Shown one piece after another: positions 24,018-35,067 of a stretch of 64,000 bases of DNA. Under the pieces are notes generated by a model. That model did no database searches and was not told the DNA's origin. It saw only the letters and a list, made by a program, of their open reading frames with translations. How positions within the stretch are numbered: the first letter of the stretch is position 1; every line of letters begins with the position of its first letter. The stretch lies in NCBI RefSeq assembly GCF_040712315.1, contig NC_134015.1, positions 9,506,945 to 9,570,944 of the forward strand. Reading direction: 5' to 3'. Both the position numbers and the translations under genes were made by a program. The stretch comes from Castanea sativa (lineage: Eukaryota; Streptophyta; Magnoliopsida; Fagales; Fagaceae).

Positions 24018-24352
24018 AATGAATAAAAAATAAGGAAAAAAAGTAACTTTGTCTCCATTAATCAAGTGAAGGAGGTATTCTTCCATTTGTTCCTTTGTTG
24101 TTTTTGTTTCAAACAAAAGAAGAATTCCTTGCTTTCACTCCTCTCTAGCATAAATTTATCTCATCTTATATTGATGAACATGAATAAGAAATAAGAAAAA
24201 AATAAAAAGAATAACTTTGTCTCAATTGATCAAGTGAAGGAGGTGTTCAATTCCATTTGTTGTTTTGTTTTTTTTTTTTTTCAAACAAAAGAAGGATTCC
24301 TTGCTTTCACCCCTCTCAAGCTCAAATTTATGTCAACTTATATTGGTGTTCA
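24018..24352. repeat. Tandem duplication of a ~165-bp unit
   Basis: Unit 1 (about 24018-24182) and unit 2 (about 24183-24352) share AACTTTGTCTC, ATCAAGTGAAGGAGGT, TTCCATTTGTT, TTTCAAACAAAAGAAG and ATTCCTTGCTTTCAC in the same order. The second has a longer poly(T) insert. Confidence 0.8.
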
Positions 24353-24683
24353 TCATCGTATAGGAAAAGCTTAATATATTTTCTTTACTATTTATTGAGT
24401 CATATTATTTGTAAATTTGTAGACATAATAGTATAATCATAATTAAATGAATTTGCAAAGGACATTGTTGATCCTTATAAAGTCACAGCTATCAACTCTT
24501 TGCATAGTGTTCGGATGAAAGAAATTAGAAAGAAATGATTTATTGTTTATTTATTTTGAAAGTCATAAACTTATAATAGCAAAAGGAATGGAATGGTTAA
24601 ATTTGTTCCACTTCCACCCACAAATTTTTATGATAAATACTAAAGGCACAACAAATTTCATTATAAAAGTTTTACATATTAAC
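24353..24683. other. Intergenic sequence, no gene seen
   Basis: AT-rich sequence up to the target-site duplication of the next LTR. Confidence 0.5.
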
Positions 24684-24688
24684 ATAAC

Positions 24689-25445
24689 TGTGGGGAGTAA
24701 AAGAACCCGAGCAGGTATTTGGGCCTTTGGGCTCTGACAAGAAGGGCCAATCCGTTCTTGATTAAAAGCCTGTTAGTACTGCAAATCGGCCCATACGCCG
24801 AGGGTCCGAGGATACATCCGAAAATGAATTTCTCCTCGGATAGACCCAAGAGAACTCGGAGATTCGCTATAAAGATCAGGGCAGAGTTCTAGAAAGACTC
24901 TTGGTTAAAAGGGGGATCCCTGAACCCTCTAGATGCACCGGTGTTAGAGAAATATCTTAGGCGAAGGCTGCCCCCTCCACATTAAAGACTCTGCACCTAC
25001 CTCCCTGGCCGCATTAATGGAGAAGTGACCCCTGAACAGTAGAACTGAAACTTCTGGTTACTATTTAAAGCACTAAGAGAAGAAGTATCTAGGGGGAGAA
25101 GATTTAAGCAACACGTGGATAAAGCACCAAGAGAAGAAGTATTTAAGGGGAGTAAAGGCCAAAGAAAAGGGGGATCGATCAAACACCCAAGAAAGAAAAT
25201 AAGAATTGTAACCTTCAAGAAAGAAAGAGAAATAATACAGAGATTGTCCTCGGCTTATGTCTGAGGAAGCTCCTTTGCAATAATCAGTTACTATTTGCAA
25301 GTATTTTTACACCTTAGCCTGTTTATTAAATTTCCAGTACCCCTAGCTAGATTTCAGATCCACACTCTATAAATCTTATTGTTTAAGGCTCATTGGGCCT
25401 GAGCCCACAGTTGTCTTTGGGTCCAGGTGCAATTGTGCCCTTACA
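24689..25445 (+). mobile_element. Solo LTR with perfect 5-bp target-site duplication
   Basis: The element starts TGTGGGGAGTAAAAG and ends TTGTGCCCTTACA, giving TG...CA ends. It is flanked by ATAAC at 24684-24688 and ATAAC at 25446-25450, a perfect 5-bp duplication. The interior is GC-richer than its surroundings, with CCGAGG/CCTCGG words, a CTGAACAGTAGAA block and a TATTTAAGG region that may hold the LTR promoter. No internal coding remains, so it arose by recombination between the two LTRs of a full element. The copy at 28927-29687 is the same family in reverse orientation. Confidence 0.9.
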
Positions 25446-25774
25446 ATAACAATGGATATCCTAGATAACACATTAACAACATAATTAAGACATATATTAC
25501 AAAAATGACACATCAATTTATCACGTAACTGTGTTCTGATTAAATTTTTTTTTTTCTTGGATATGTATTTGACATATAGGTAGTAAAATTTGCATTGCGC
25601 CTTTAATCAGTAATTTTGTATTGCGTGTGGGCAAAATGGTACATTCTTATTAATTAAATCAAAATTAGATGTTTACCCCCTTTCAACTAAAGCACAGATC
25701 ATTATTATAAAAAAAAAATAAAAAAAAAAACTAAAGCACAAATAAAAAATAAAGAACAAAGATGACATTAAATT

Positions 25775-25809
<35 letters not shown>

Positions 25810-26640
25810 TTACATCTAACATCCAAAGAAAGAAAGAAATCACGAAATTTGCACGTAAAGTTTTTCATTCATTTCCACTTCTTTACACTATCTAAATTTT
25901 ATTTTGAAATTTGAAAAAAAAAAAAAAAAAGAGGAATCAATGGTGCTATAAATATTGATCTACCCAACATAAATTATTCATGCAACCAAACGGATCAATG
26001 GTTATATATTTTAGGAGAGCCAACAATTGATAGCTTGACCAACGAAGCTTTGAAGCCAAATCCAAGTTCTTGCTTGCTGTTATTATTGTAAATAAAACAA
26101 TAGCTTGTTCTGTATTATAGAAGTGACATACAATAAGGTTTCATTGCTATTTTGAAATTAAAATTTATGATGAGTTAGAGGCCATTTTTCTTAGCTTATT
26201 CTCCAATTTGTTTCCCTAAATTGAGAGATCCAAGCCCAGTTTCATTTGAAGATGATCGTCTTTTTTAAGTGAAGGTAGCATTTTGTTGAAGTGTACAAAA
26301 AGTTGTACTTGTTCGTAGAGTTCATTTTCCAGGTGAGTATCCAAGATAATCCATTAATACTTACTTATTCACATACATATAGAACACCACCTAATCAATT
26401 AGAAGCAAAACACACACAACTATCAAGTGCAATAGACAAAAGCAAAGCATCCACCACTTTCAACCATATGATGAGGGGACTTGCACAGTTGCACCTGCAA
26501 TTTCTACAGTTTACCTTGCAAACGGTTTGTTTATCATTGCCCCCTCTGTAAACTTGACTTTGGTATCAAATGTGCCTCGCTACCACTCATCTTTTTGAAG
26601 TTCAAATTCATGAGCTGGTTAATCCTCTTTAATAGCTCAA
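25446..26640 (+). pseudogene. DC1 gene relic B: promoter, first exon and a fragment of coding sequence
   Basis: The region at about 25660-26350 parallels the upstream sequence of the other DC1 copies, ending in the donor-like GTGAGTATCCAAGATAATCC (26333). An intron remnant follows, with AAGCAAAGCATCCACCACTTTCAA (26438), which also precedes the copy at 36.6 kb. At about 26470-26620 a short coding piece matches the end of the second DC1 unit (GACTTGCACA..., then TTTACC/TATCATTGCCCCCTCTG, then GGTATCAAATGTGCCTCGCTACC). The first DC1 unit before it and everything after it are missing. The frame is not usable, so this is a decayed paralogue. Confidence 0.7.
25778..25807. repeat. (CT)n microsatellite
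   Basis: About 15 CT units within the upstream part of DC1 relic B. Confidence 0.95.
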
Positions 26641-26759
26641 TAATTTTTATCAACAACATATTAAAAAATATTCTTAACTAATTTTTTTGTTTTTTGTTTT
26701 AAAATTAATACATTAGTTTGTAAGATTTTAATAATAAATATAATATACTCCAAGAATCA

Positions 26760-27160
26760 TTGATTTTCATTTTGTATCGCCGGCTTTTAGGCAAAACATT
26801 ACTTGTTAATTGAGTTAAAACTAGATTTTTACCCCCCATTCAGTTCAAGGTGCCGACAAATAGTAAATAAATATAAATGATTAAGTTCTAAAGAAAAAAA
26901 TTATCTGATTCCTTTATTTCTTATTTCATATACATTAATCATTCATTTCTTCCCACTCTTTTAAGCTCTCTAAATTCTATTTTAGAAATCTAAATAAAAG
27001 GTCTGACAGAAGTCGAGGTTTAAATACATATCTATCCAACCTAAATTTATGCAACAAAACGGACCGTACCTTATATACTTAAGAGAGGTAACGTGGTACT
27101 TGACCAACGAAGTTTTGAAGCCAAGCACAAGTTCTTGTTCCTACGTGAGAATTACTTGTT

Positions 27161-27194
<34 letters not shown>

Positions 27195-27425
27195 GTAGCT
27201 TATGTTGTATTAATAATACAGTATTATAGAAGTGAAATGCAATAAGATTTTGTTGCTATATATTTTGCTATTCCATTTGAAGATGATCATCATCCCTTTT
27301 TAGTGTAGGGACTTGGAGTGACAAAAGGGCGCATTCTGTTGAAGAGCACGGAAATTGGATTTTGCTATTTATAATACAAATGAATATGGAAAGTGAGTAT
27401 ATTTAAGATAATCCTTCGTTAATTC
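26760..27425 (+). pseudogene. DC1 gene relic C: upstream region and first exon only
   Basis: A second tandem copy of the region seen at 25660-26350. Shared blocks are AGATTTTTACCCCCC, a GCAAC(A/C)AAACGGA block, CTTGACCAACGAAG, TTTTGAAGCCAA, CAAGTTCTTG, AGTATTATAGAAGTG and CATTTGAAGATGATC. It ends with ATGAATATGGAAA followed by the donor-like GTGAGTATATTTAAGATAATCC at about 27391. No DC1 coding exon follows before the Mutator-type MITEs at 27521. It is an orphan promoter and first exon. Confidence 0.6.
27164..27192. repeat. (TA)n microsatellite
   Basis: About 14 TA units inside DC1 relic C. Confidence 0.9.
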
Positions 27426-27520
27426 AAATTTTGTCAATATTTAAACAAACATTGGCTTGCACTATTTTGATATGCATTTATGATATTGATAACGTAGTAA
27501 AATCTAAATCATTTATATAA

Positions 27521-27852
27521 TAGCAAAAATGGGCTTTTGCCCCCTTCGCCCAAAAGATGTAGTAAAATACCCCTATTCTAAAACTATCTAGCAAAATACC
27601 CCTGTTTTGAAACTCGATTTTCTAAAAATCGAGTTATAGGCAATCAAATTTAAAAAAAAAAAAAAAATTTTATGGAACTCGAGCTCCATGTGAATTTTTC
27701 CAAATAACTCAATTTTCATCCAATCGAGTTTTACATTGAAACTCGATTTTCTAAAAATTGAGTTTAAAACAGGGTCATTTTGCTTAATAGTTTCATAACA
27801 TGAGCATTTTGCTATATCTTTTGGGAGAAATGAGCAAACGCCCATTTTGGCC
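27521..27852. mobile_element. Mutator-type MITE with 9-bp target-site duplication
   Basis: The element is an extended inverted repeat: CAAAAATGGGCTTTTGCCCC near the left end against GCAAACGCCCATTTTGGCC at the right end, with inner arms AAACTCGATTTTCTAAAAAT on both sides. It is flanked by TTTATATAA at 27512-27520 and 27853-27861, a perfect 9-bp direct repeat. Long inverted arms with a 9-bp duplication are diagnostic of Mutator-like elements. Length 332 bp, no coding capacity. Confidence 0.85.
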
Positions 27853-27887
27853 TTTATATAACTATAAAATATTAGACTTTTAAAAAT

Positions 27888-28284
27888 GGGTAAATTTCAA
27901 ATTACACTCCTAAAGTTTGGGGATGTTTAGATTTTACACTCTAAGGTTTTTTAATTTGAATTTTACTCCTTGAAATTCGAGTATGTTTGGATTTTACACT
28001 CTGATGTTTCAGAATTTGGATTTTACCCCCTAAAGCTTTGGGGTGTTTGGATTTTACGCCTCCAAATTTTGAAATTTCAAGATGTAAAACTCAAATACCT
28101 CCAAATTTTAGGTGGTAAAATCCAAACACCCTTAAAATTTACAAAGTAAAATCCAAATTTTGAAACGTTAGAATGTAAAACCCAAATACCCCTAAATTTT
28201 AGGGGTTAAAATCTAAATTCTGAAATTTCAGAGCGTAAAATCGAAACACTTTCAAACTTTTAGGGTATAATTTGCAATTTACCC
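27888..28284. mobile_element. Second Mutator-type MITE with 9-bp target-site duplication
   Basis: The left end GGGTAAATTTCAAATTACAC pairs with the right end ATAATTTGCAATTTACCC, and pairing continues inward through repeats of AAATTTTG/TAAAATCCAAA words. It is flanked by TTTAAAAAT at 27879-27887 and 28285-28293, a perfect 9-bp repeat. The interior is a series of degenerate TTTGGATTTTACxCT units in both orientations. Length 397 bp. It lies only 17 bp beyond the first MITE's duplication. Confidence 0.88.
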
Positions 28285-28507
28285 TTTAAAAATCTATTAT
28301 AATGTTTTCTTAATAACTCTAAAACACTTGCAGATTCCATTTCCACTTCATTAAATATATTACAATGATTAAGCCAATTGACCATTATTAAAAGGCCCAT
28401 TCTTTCGCCACAAAATTGAACATTAATTTTCTCCTCATAAAAGAAGAAAAATAAGTGAATATTAATTTACTAGACCAGCCTCTAGTCTTTTACAATATAA
28501 ATGTTAT

Positions 28508-28700
28508 GGTAAAAGCTTTGCTGCATATTAATATGCAACAACTGCTGCATATTAATATGCAACAACTGCTGCATAATGGGTTATGAGGTAGCAAAAAATA
28601 AAAGCAGCATATGTCCAAGAGTCCACTTGATCATGACTCTTAAATACATGTTACTTTCTTTTTGCTGCCATATAACCTATTATGCAGCAAAACTTTTCCC
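28508..28700. mobile_element. Small MITE carrying two tandem 16-bp palindromes
   Basis: The left end GGTAAAAGCTTTGCTGCATA is matched inverted by the right end TATGCAGCAAAACTTTTCCC. TAT flanks both sides (28505-28507 and 28701-28703), a weak 3-bp duplication. Inside the left arm the perfect palindrome TGCATATTAATATGCA occurs at 28522-28537 and again at 28546-28561, a 24-bp tandem unit. A spurious 65-codon frame crosses it. Confidence 0.65.
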
Positions 28701-28926
28701 TATTTATCTTTACCTATTTAATGACTCGTTTATTTATCCAAAAAAAAAAAAAACCGAGGCAAAGCCAATATGAATAACTTACCTTGCCACAATTGAATGT
28801 AACTACCCTCTTGGACACTTCTCTATTTGAAATGGATTCATTTCATGATTAAGATAAAAAAAAATTATAAAATTTAAAAATTACATATTCAAAGGTGTAG
28901 TGATTGTCATCTCATTTAATGACCGC

Positions 28927-29687
28927 TATAAGTGCACAATTGCACCTGAACCCAAAGACAACTACGGGCTCAGGCCCAATGAGCCTTAAACAATGAAATT
29001 TGTAGAGTGTGGGCTTGAAACCTAGGTTAGAAGTACTGAGAATTTGATAACAGGCTAAAAGTTGCAAACACTTGTAAATAATAAACGATAATTGCAAATA
29101 GACCTCCTCGGACGTAAGCCGAGGACCCTCTCTGTATTATTTCTCTTTCTTTCTCAAAGATTACAATTCTTAATTTCTTTCTTTGTTTCTTGGCCCCCCT
29201 TTTTTCTTTGGCGTTCATCCCCCTTAAATACTTCTTTTCCTGATACTTTATCCACGTATTGCTCAAACCTCTTCCCCCCTAGATATTTCTTTTCTTAGTG
29301 CCTTTGAATAGTGACCAGAAGTTTCAGTTCTACTGTTTATGAGTCACTTCCCCATTAATGCGGCCAGGGAGGTAGGTGCAGAGTCTTTAATGTGGAGGTG
29401 GCAGCCTTTGCTTTTGGTATTTTTCTAACACCGGTGTACCTCGAAGGCTCAGGGTTTCCCCCTTTTAACCAACAGTCCTTCCAGAATTCTGCCTTGCCCT
29501 TCGTAGTGAATCTCCAAGTTCTCTTGGATCTGTCCGAGGAGAAAACTCACCATCGGCTGTATCCTCGGACCCTCGACGTATGGGCCGATTCGTAGTACTA
29601 ACAAATTCTTAGATCAAGAGCAGATCGGCCCTCCTTGCTACAGCCCAAAAGGCCCAAATGCCAACTTGGGTTCCTTTACACCCCACA
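28927..29687 (-). mobile_element. Solo LTR, same family as 24689, opposite orientation
   Basis: Read on the minus strand it begins TGTGGGGTGTAAAGGAACCC and ends GCAATTGTGCACTTATA, the last bases being mutated from TTACA. It is flanked by ACCGC at 28922-28926 and 29688-29692, a perfect 5-bp duplication that differs from that of the plus copy. Different duplications show two independent insertions. The length (761 bp) is close to that of the first copy (757 bp). The short open frames inside (29027-29595) are LTR sequence, not genes. Confidence 0.9.
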
Positions 29688-29891
29688 ACCGCCTGAACAT
29701 TGTTTGATCTAAAAAAATAATATCTTAACCAAAAAATAGATTCTCTTTATTTCAAGCGAAATGGAGAAGATTTGTTCCATATTTTCAACCCAAAAACCCA
29801 TGCAAGAGGCTAACCCAAGCTGACATCACTGTCTCAAGCCTCACCATCAATTTTCATACGTTCAAACCTTTTACACTAATCCCCTCTCTAA

Positions 29892-30028
29892 TGGTTCATT
29901 TGGATTTAGGGGGGTAGGGAGAATGAAAGGGAGTAGAGTAGAGTTAGCCGAAAAATAGGTTATTTTTTAGCCAACTCAATTCTAATCTCTTCCACTCCCC
30001 GTCCCTCCCTCTCATTCCAAATAGACCC
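29892..30028. mobile_element. Short Tourist-like MITE
   Basis: A 137-bp inverted repeat: GGTTCATTTGGATT on the left against ATTCCAAATAGACC on the right, with GGGAGAATGAAAGGGAG against CTCCCTCTCATTCC. TAA flanks both sides (29889-29891 and 30029-30031), typical of Tourist/PIF MITEs. Confidence 0.7.
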
Positions 30029-30031
30029 TAA

Positions 30032-30613
30032 GTCTCTCTATCTCTCTCTCTTCCAAGGTTGTAAATTTTGTACGAATTTCAAATACCCTCAAAATGTACT
30101 AAATAAATTATCGAGTTGTACTGTGGATTTCTCAAGTGTTTCAATTGGTATTTTTTTTTTTGGAGGATAAACGGCAGAAGTGTTTCAATTGGTTTTAATA
30201 TTTCTACTTATACAAGAAATCCGAAAAAAAAAATGGGGGTTATAAAACAAAATATTTGGACTAATATTTTGCGCTAATGTATTTGAGCTTATAAAATATA
30301 TGGATTTTAATGTTTATGTTTAGAAATATAAATTATTCTCATAAAGAAAAAGAATAAATATATATTATTTATTTATAAGTCTTGTTGTAACGACCTAATG
30401 GTACATAAGTACTAACCATTATCTAACTATTTTGTTCCCAGAGTGCTATCCATCACAAACTGCATGTTTGGCTTTAGCTTTCTTGGAACTCATAAATTTG
30501 TCAATAGGTTATGTAAGTTTCCAATATGTTTAGCTTGCAACTTCGTAAATATACATGAGATACATTTATAGATAAGCATAACTAAATGTGTATTAAAATT
30601 TTACCACGAATGC

Positions 30614-30673
<60 letters not shown>

Positions 30674-31716
30674 GTTTGTATATTTGAAAATATAAAATAG
30701 CTACTAATAAAATAAATATAAGTTTATTTGAAACAAATGAAAAAAAAAATCATTTGAATTGTTATCCATGAAATTCTTAATTTTAGTTTGTCTAACCGTT
30801 ATTTATATAATAATAATACCATAAGAAAAATGAATCAATGATGGTGACTTTTTTTAAGGTTTATTAATTTTGATTCTATATTTTTCACACTTAATAACTC
30901 ATATAACACCAAAAAAAAATAAGAAATTTAAATTAGATTGCTTGATTTTTGTAGTGTAGTAAGAAGTTGCACCAAATTTTTTGTTTTTTTTTAAATGGAT
31001 GAGACACACATACCATAAAATTAGACTCAAATTTGAGATTTAGTTTAATTTTCTTTCAGCTTTGGCTTTAAATACATACATACATACATATATATATTGA
31101 GATTTATGTTGAGGCTTGCACTGCGTTATAATCTATAGATCTTGAAAGATCAACGTCTCGGCCAAAAAAAAAAAAGAATGATCTTGAAAGGTCAAGGGAG
31201 AGTGCAGTCCACCTAAGTAGGTCATATTCACCAACAATTCTATTTACTTTTGGATCACTTGGAGTAAAAGGAGAGTCAATTTATTTTTATATTTCATCTT
31301 ATTTAGAAATTAAAGAATATTATTGTTACTTCACAATGGAGCTGAACAAACTTGGAGAATTAATTGAAAAATCAAACTAGAAAGGTAGCGGGTGTTCTCA
31401 ATTATTGAATCATAGGATAAAAAACCAAGTTAATGTGTATTTATTTTTAAATAATTTAATAGTTACAAAAATGAGAGTGGAATTTCAAACCCTACAGGCA
31501 ATGCCACTGACTAAGTTAAGAAAAGCAGATTATTAGTAACAATATAAGTAGTAGTAACAACTGAAAAAAAAAAAAAAAGGGGGGAAATTTAACACTTAAG
31601 AATAAAACGAATAAAAAATTACATTTTTTTCATAAATACAAAAAGAGCAAAATTTTAATTTGTCCTAGAAATCCTTATAGAAGCATTTTAGATGTAGCTA
31701 ACTAGAATCTTTACCT
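30032..31716. other. 3' flank of the receptor kinase gene
   Basis: No gene. The parts at about 30425-30530 and 31190-31290 are mirrored at 35575-35700 and 35770-35860, downstream of the truncated receptor copy. That marks them as the duplicated 3' flank. A long (TA)n tract sits at 30614-30672. Confidence 0.6.
30614..30672. repeat. (TA)n microsatellite
   Basis: About 28 uninterrupted TA units in the flank of the receptor kinase. It is absent from the duplicate flank at 35.6 kb. Confidence 0.95.
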
Positions 31717-33436
31717 TTAGCGAGCTTCGACTTTGGTGATTGTCACGTCATTTATAGAATAAAACAGCTCACCTGTGATTGATCGCAAATTATTGGTAGG
31801 TCTTCTAAAAATGAAAGCAGGTTGTTTTGGAGAAGGAAGAGTTGTTTCACAACTTAGCATGAGAAGAACTGCCAACATTGTTGGTCGGTCCATTGCATCT
31901 TCTTGCACACATAAGAGCCCAATTCGAATGCATCTCAAGACTTCATGGGAAACAAATGAGTCATTTATCGATGAATCAACTATATCCAAGACTCTATCTT
32001 CTCTCCATAGTTCCCAAACCTATATGGTTCATAGCATTACCCATAAGGGGCTGTATTATAAATGTAAATGGTAAAGATTGTTGTTTTTTATTACTTACAT
32101 GCCCTATCAAAGTTAGGGAATCGTGCCTTTGATAAGAACTATTATTCTTCTTGCCACTAACGATCTCCAATAATATGACACCAAAACTAAAAACATCAGA
32201 TTTTGTTAAAAATTTCCCAAATATTGCATACTCTGGTGACATATAACCACTGCATGTGAACAATATTAAAAATAAAGTTAAAGTTAAGCTTGCATAGGCC
32301 TTCATTTTTCGTAAGGGTGGCAATTGTGCAAGGCTTTGTGCACGCAAGCATGCATGTGTTTGGGTGATACTTACTATGTTCCGACAACTCTAGTTGTCGT
32401 GTCTTGAATTTGGTCCCCATTGGATATACGAGCTATCCCGAAATCCGAAATTTTAGGATTCATCTCACCATCTAAGAGAACATTACTAGTTTTAAGATCC
32501 CTATGTATGATTTTTAATCTTGAGTCTTGATGAAGATACAAAATCCCACGAGCGATCCCAATGATGATTTCAAAGCGTTTCCCCCAATTAAGCAATGAAC
32601 TTCTTGTATGATCTACAATAAAATTTAACTCTAGTATACTCAAAATGTGATTAATTAGTGTAAAAATATTTGGTTGTATGTAGTCCCAATATTTTCTTTG
32701 AACATAAATAATAGAAAAAAATAAAACAGATGAATGCAATCGATTTATAGAAATAAGACATACCAAAAATGAAAAAGTCCAAGCTTTTGTTGGGCATGTA
32801 CTCATAAATCAACATCTTTTCTTCCCCCTGAATGCAACAACCAAAAAGCTTGACAAGATTCCTATGCTGAAGTTTTGCAATCAACAAAACTTCATTTTTG
32901 AATTCCTCTATTCCTTGTGCTGAACTGTAGGATAGCCTTTTAATAGCTACTTCCTGTCCATTAGATAATTGACCCTAAATCCATGATCCAAAATTAAGCT
33001 CAGTCACAACAATTAATTCAATAACATATGTCTTAGCTTATGTAAATCATTTTCCTACATTCACACTCACACAATAATGGAATTTGAAAAAGAAAGGAAA
33101 ATATGCAAGATATTTACGTTAAATGATGTCATTATGAATTGTAAATGTACCTTAAAAACAGAACCAAAGCCACCTTGCCCTAGTTTGTTGATTGGAGAGA
33201 AATTGTCAGTGGCAGCAACTATGCAGCCTAGATCAAAGATTAATAAATCTGGATGACTACTACTCTCCTCTAGCCCATGTCCCTCCAAATAGCCTTTAGT
33301 ACCGGTAAAATATAATGATTGATTGTGCAATTTTCTTTTTACTGTCAAAAAACATATTGATAAATTGCTCACTATAATTTTGCGATTGAGCATTTATATA
33401 ACTCATGTAGACTACTAAAATGACTCTTGATTTATA

Positions 33437-33491
<55 letters not shown>

Positions 33492-35067
33492 ATATTTGTC
33501 TGTGTTCGTGTGACCAATACAATGGAAGTGAGTTTGTTACCTTTTGTTTTCCTCTTCTTCATTAGGCAAATATAGGCCATCAAGCATACCATAAACAATG
33601 TCACCATAACAGAAATTATTGTAATAGCCAGCTGCCTCTTGTGGCCAAGAAAACCATTGGACTTCCTTGTGTAAGTAGCTGAAGAACAAAAAAAAAAAAA
33701 GAAAAAAAAAATCAGTCCACGATCTGTATGTTGAAATAGGCAGAAATGAAAATTTACGAGAAATGCAAGCAAGTGGAGAAGGCACCTAACTCAGTTGCAT
33801 CTACACGTACATTTAGACCCCACCTATCATATGAAGTTTCCGAAACGTCAACCAATTCACCATACCATGCCAAGCAACGGGTCCCCTTCCCATCAATATT
33901 CATGCTGATAAAAGCTGTGCAAGAGCAATTTCTCAAGCATGCCTGCTCGCACTCTGAGCTACTCATACTCATGTCCATCCAAACTGCATTAAATGTATCA
34001 GGAGCCTTCAAACGCTCCACCTTCACAAACCCTTCTCCATTCCCACACATCGACAACCCCAACTGCTTCCTCACACACCCCCCAGAACCATCTCTGAGAT
34101 CCCAATTCTTCCGAGACTTGGGTTCATACCCTGGCAAACACGTACACTCAAACTTATAAACATTGTTATCAGACTCAGGACCACATTTACCGTAGGCACC
34201 ACAGTGTCTATAGTTGTCACACCGGTATTTAGGTACTGACCAGAATTCCTTCCATTGAAGGTCACCATCATTCCACATAAGTTTCTGGAGTAATCCAGAG
34301 TTGCCAACCACTAGTCTAGAAATGATGGAGGGGTCATCAATAGAGTAGGCGTATGATACCTCATCTTCATTGTTAACAGAATCGTAATTAAAACCCCATG
34401 AGACAGTTGCTGATGATGATGATGTTGGCCACGGCCATGGAGCTGACCGCCAATATAAAGTCGAACCCTTATAAAAGACGCCTTGTGGAGAGCCAGTAGG
34501 ATTCATCTTAAAGAAGTAGTCCCCAGTTCCGGGGTCATCTTGCGATTTCCAAGATGTCAAGAACCTGTCTAGCCCAGTTATCCGATTCAACCCAAGCCTC
34601 ATGCCTGGAAGCAAAGTGTCTGTAGGATGATCAAAGCTTTGCCATATCAACTTATTGTTATTGCCTTGGACCAATACCAGATTTCCTGAGTCTTGAAGCT
34701 GTGCAACAGAGGAGGTTGTCCCTTGGACAGACACATTCGTAGACCAAAGAAGACGGTTAGAACTGTCATGGAGGACAAGGTTTCCATACTGGTTGATGGA
34801 GAGAACTCCGGAGGAATCAAAAATAGGATCATTCCTGTTTGCCACCCACACAAGAGTTTGTTTTGCCACTTTGACAAACCAAATACCAAGATACCGGTAG
34901 CTAGAATTGCCGGGACTGAAGAAGCCTAAGGCGAAATTATTTTTGTTGGAAATCAAAGACTGGCCATCCTTGATGGATTGGTCTGGTGTTAAGGTGTCAA
35001 CGGAAGTACAAAATGGGAAGAAAAGCATGATCAGAATCAACGACATGACCATGGTTTCAGCATCCAT
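31717..35067 (-). CDS. G-type lectin S-receptor-like Ser/Thr kinase (SRK/SD1 type), seven exons
   Basis: A single-pass plasma-membrane receptor kinase of the S-domain group; such proteins act in recognition and defence signalling, but the ligand is unknown. Exons in transcription order are 35067-33786, 33678-33541, 33293-33151, 32974-32764, 32612-32375, 32249-32099 and 32019-31717. All have GT-AG introns and total 2466 bases (821 residues) with no break. Seen in order: a signal peptide (residues 1-22), a bulb-type lectin domain (about 25-150, with WVANRNDP and [17 protein letters not shown]), the S-locus glycoprotein and Cys-rich EGF-like part, a PAN domain ([10 protein letters not shown]), a membrane helix (about 444-467) and the kinase. 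The kinase keeps its glycine loop GQGGFG (512-517), Lys533 in VAIKR, HRDLK (628-632) and DFG (648-650). The C-terminus ends in the DUF3403-like SINDVTIT...EAR. The last exons have lengths (211, 238, 151) typical of this family. The gene looks intact. Confidence 0.95.
33442..33489. repeat. (TA)n microsatellite in receptor kinase intron 2
   Basis: About 24 TA units within the intron 33294-33540. It does not touch the splice sites. Confidence 0.95.

Noticed and set aside
23068..25807. CT-repeat tracts as possible GAGA-type regulatory sites
   Set aside because: They sit at the end of an old LTR and within a DC1 relic, not at a supported promoter, and are plain microsatellites.
28508..28561. Palindromic repeats as a CRISPR-like or origin-like array
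   Set aside because: Only two full units, no spacers, in a plant nuclear context and inside a MITE with inverted ends.
24689..29687. The opposite-facing repeats as the two LTRs or inverted repeats of one large element
   Set aside because: Each copy has its own perfect but different 5-bp duplication, so they are separate insertions.
33754..34929. Several 78-137-codon frames on both strands
   Set aside because: Shadows of the first receptor kinase exon, which has a clear signal peptide, lectin and PAN motifs on the minus strand.
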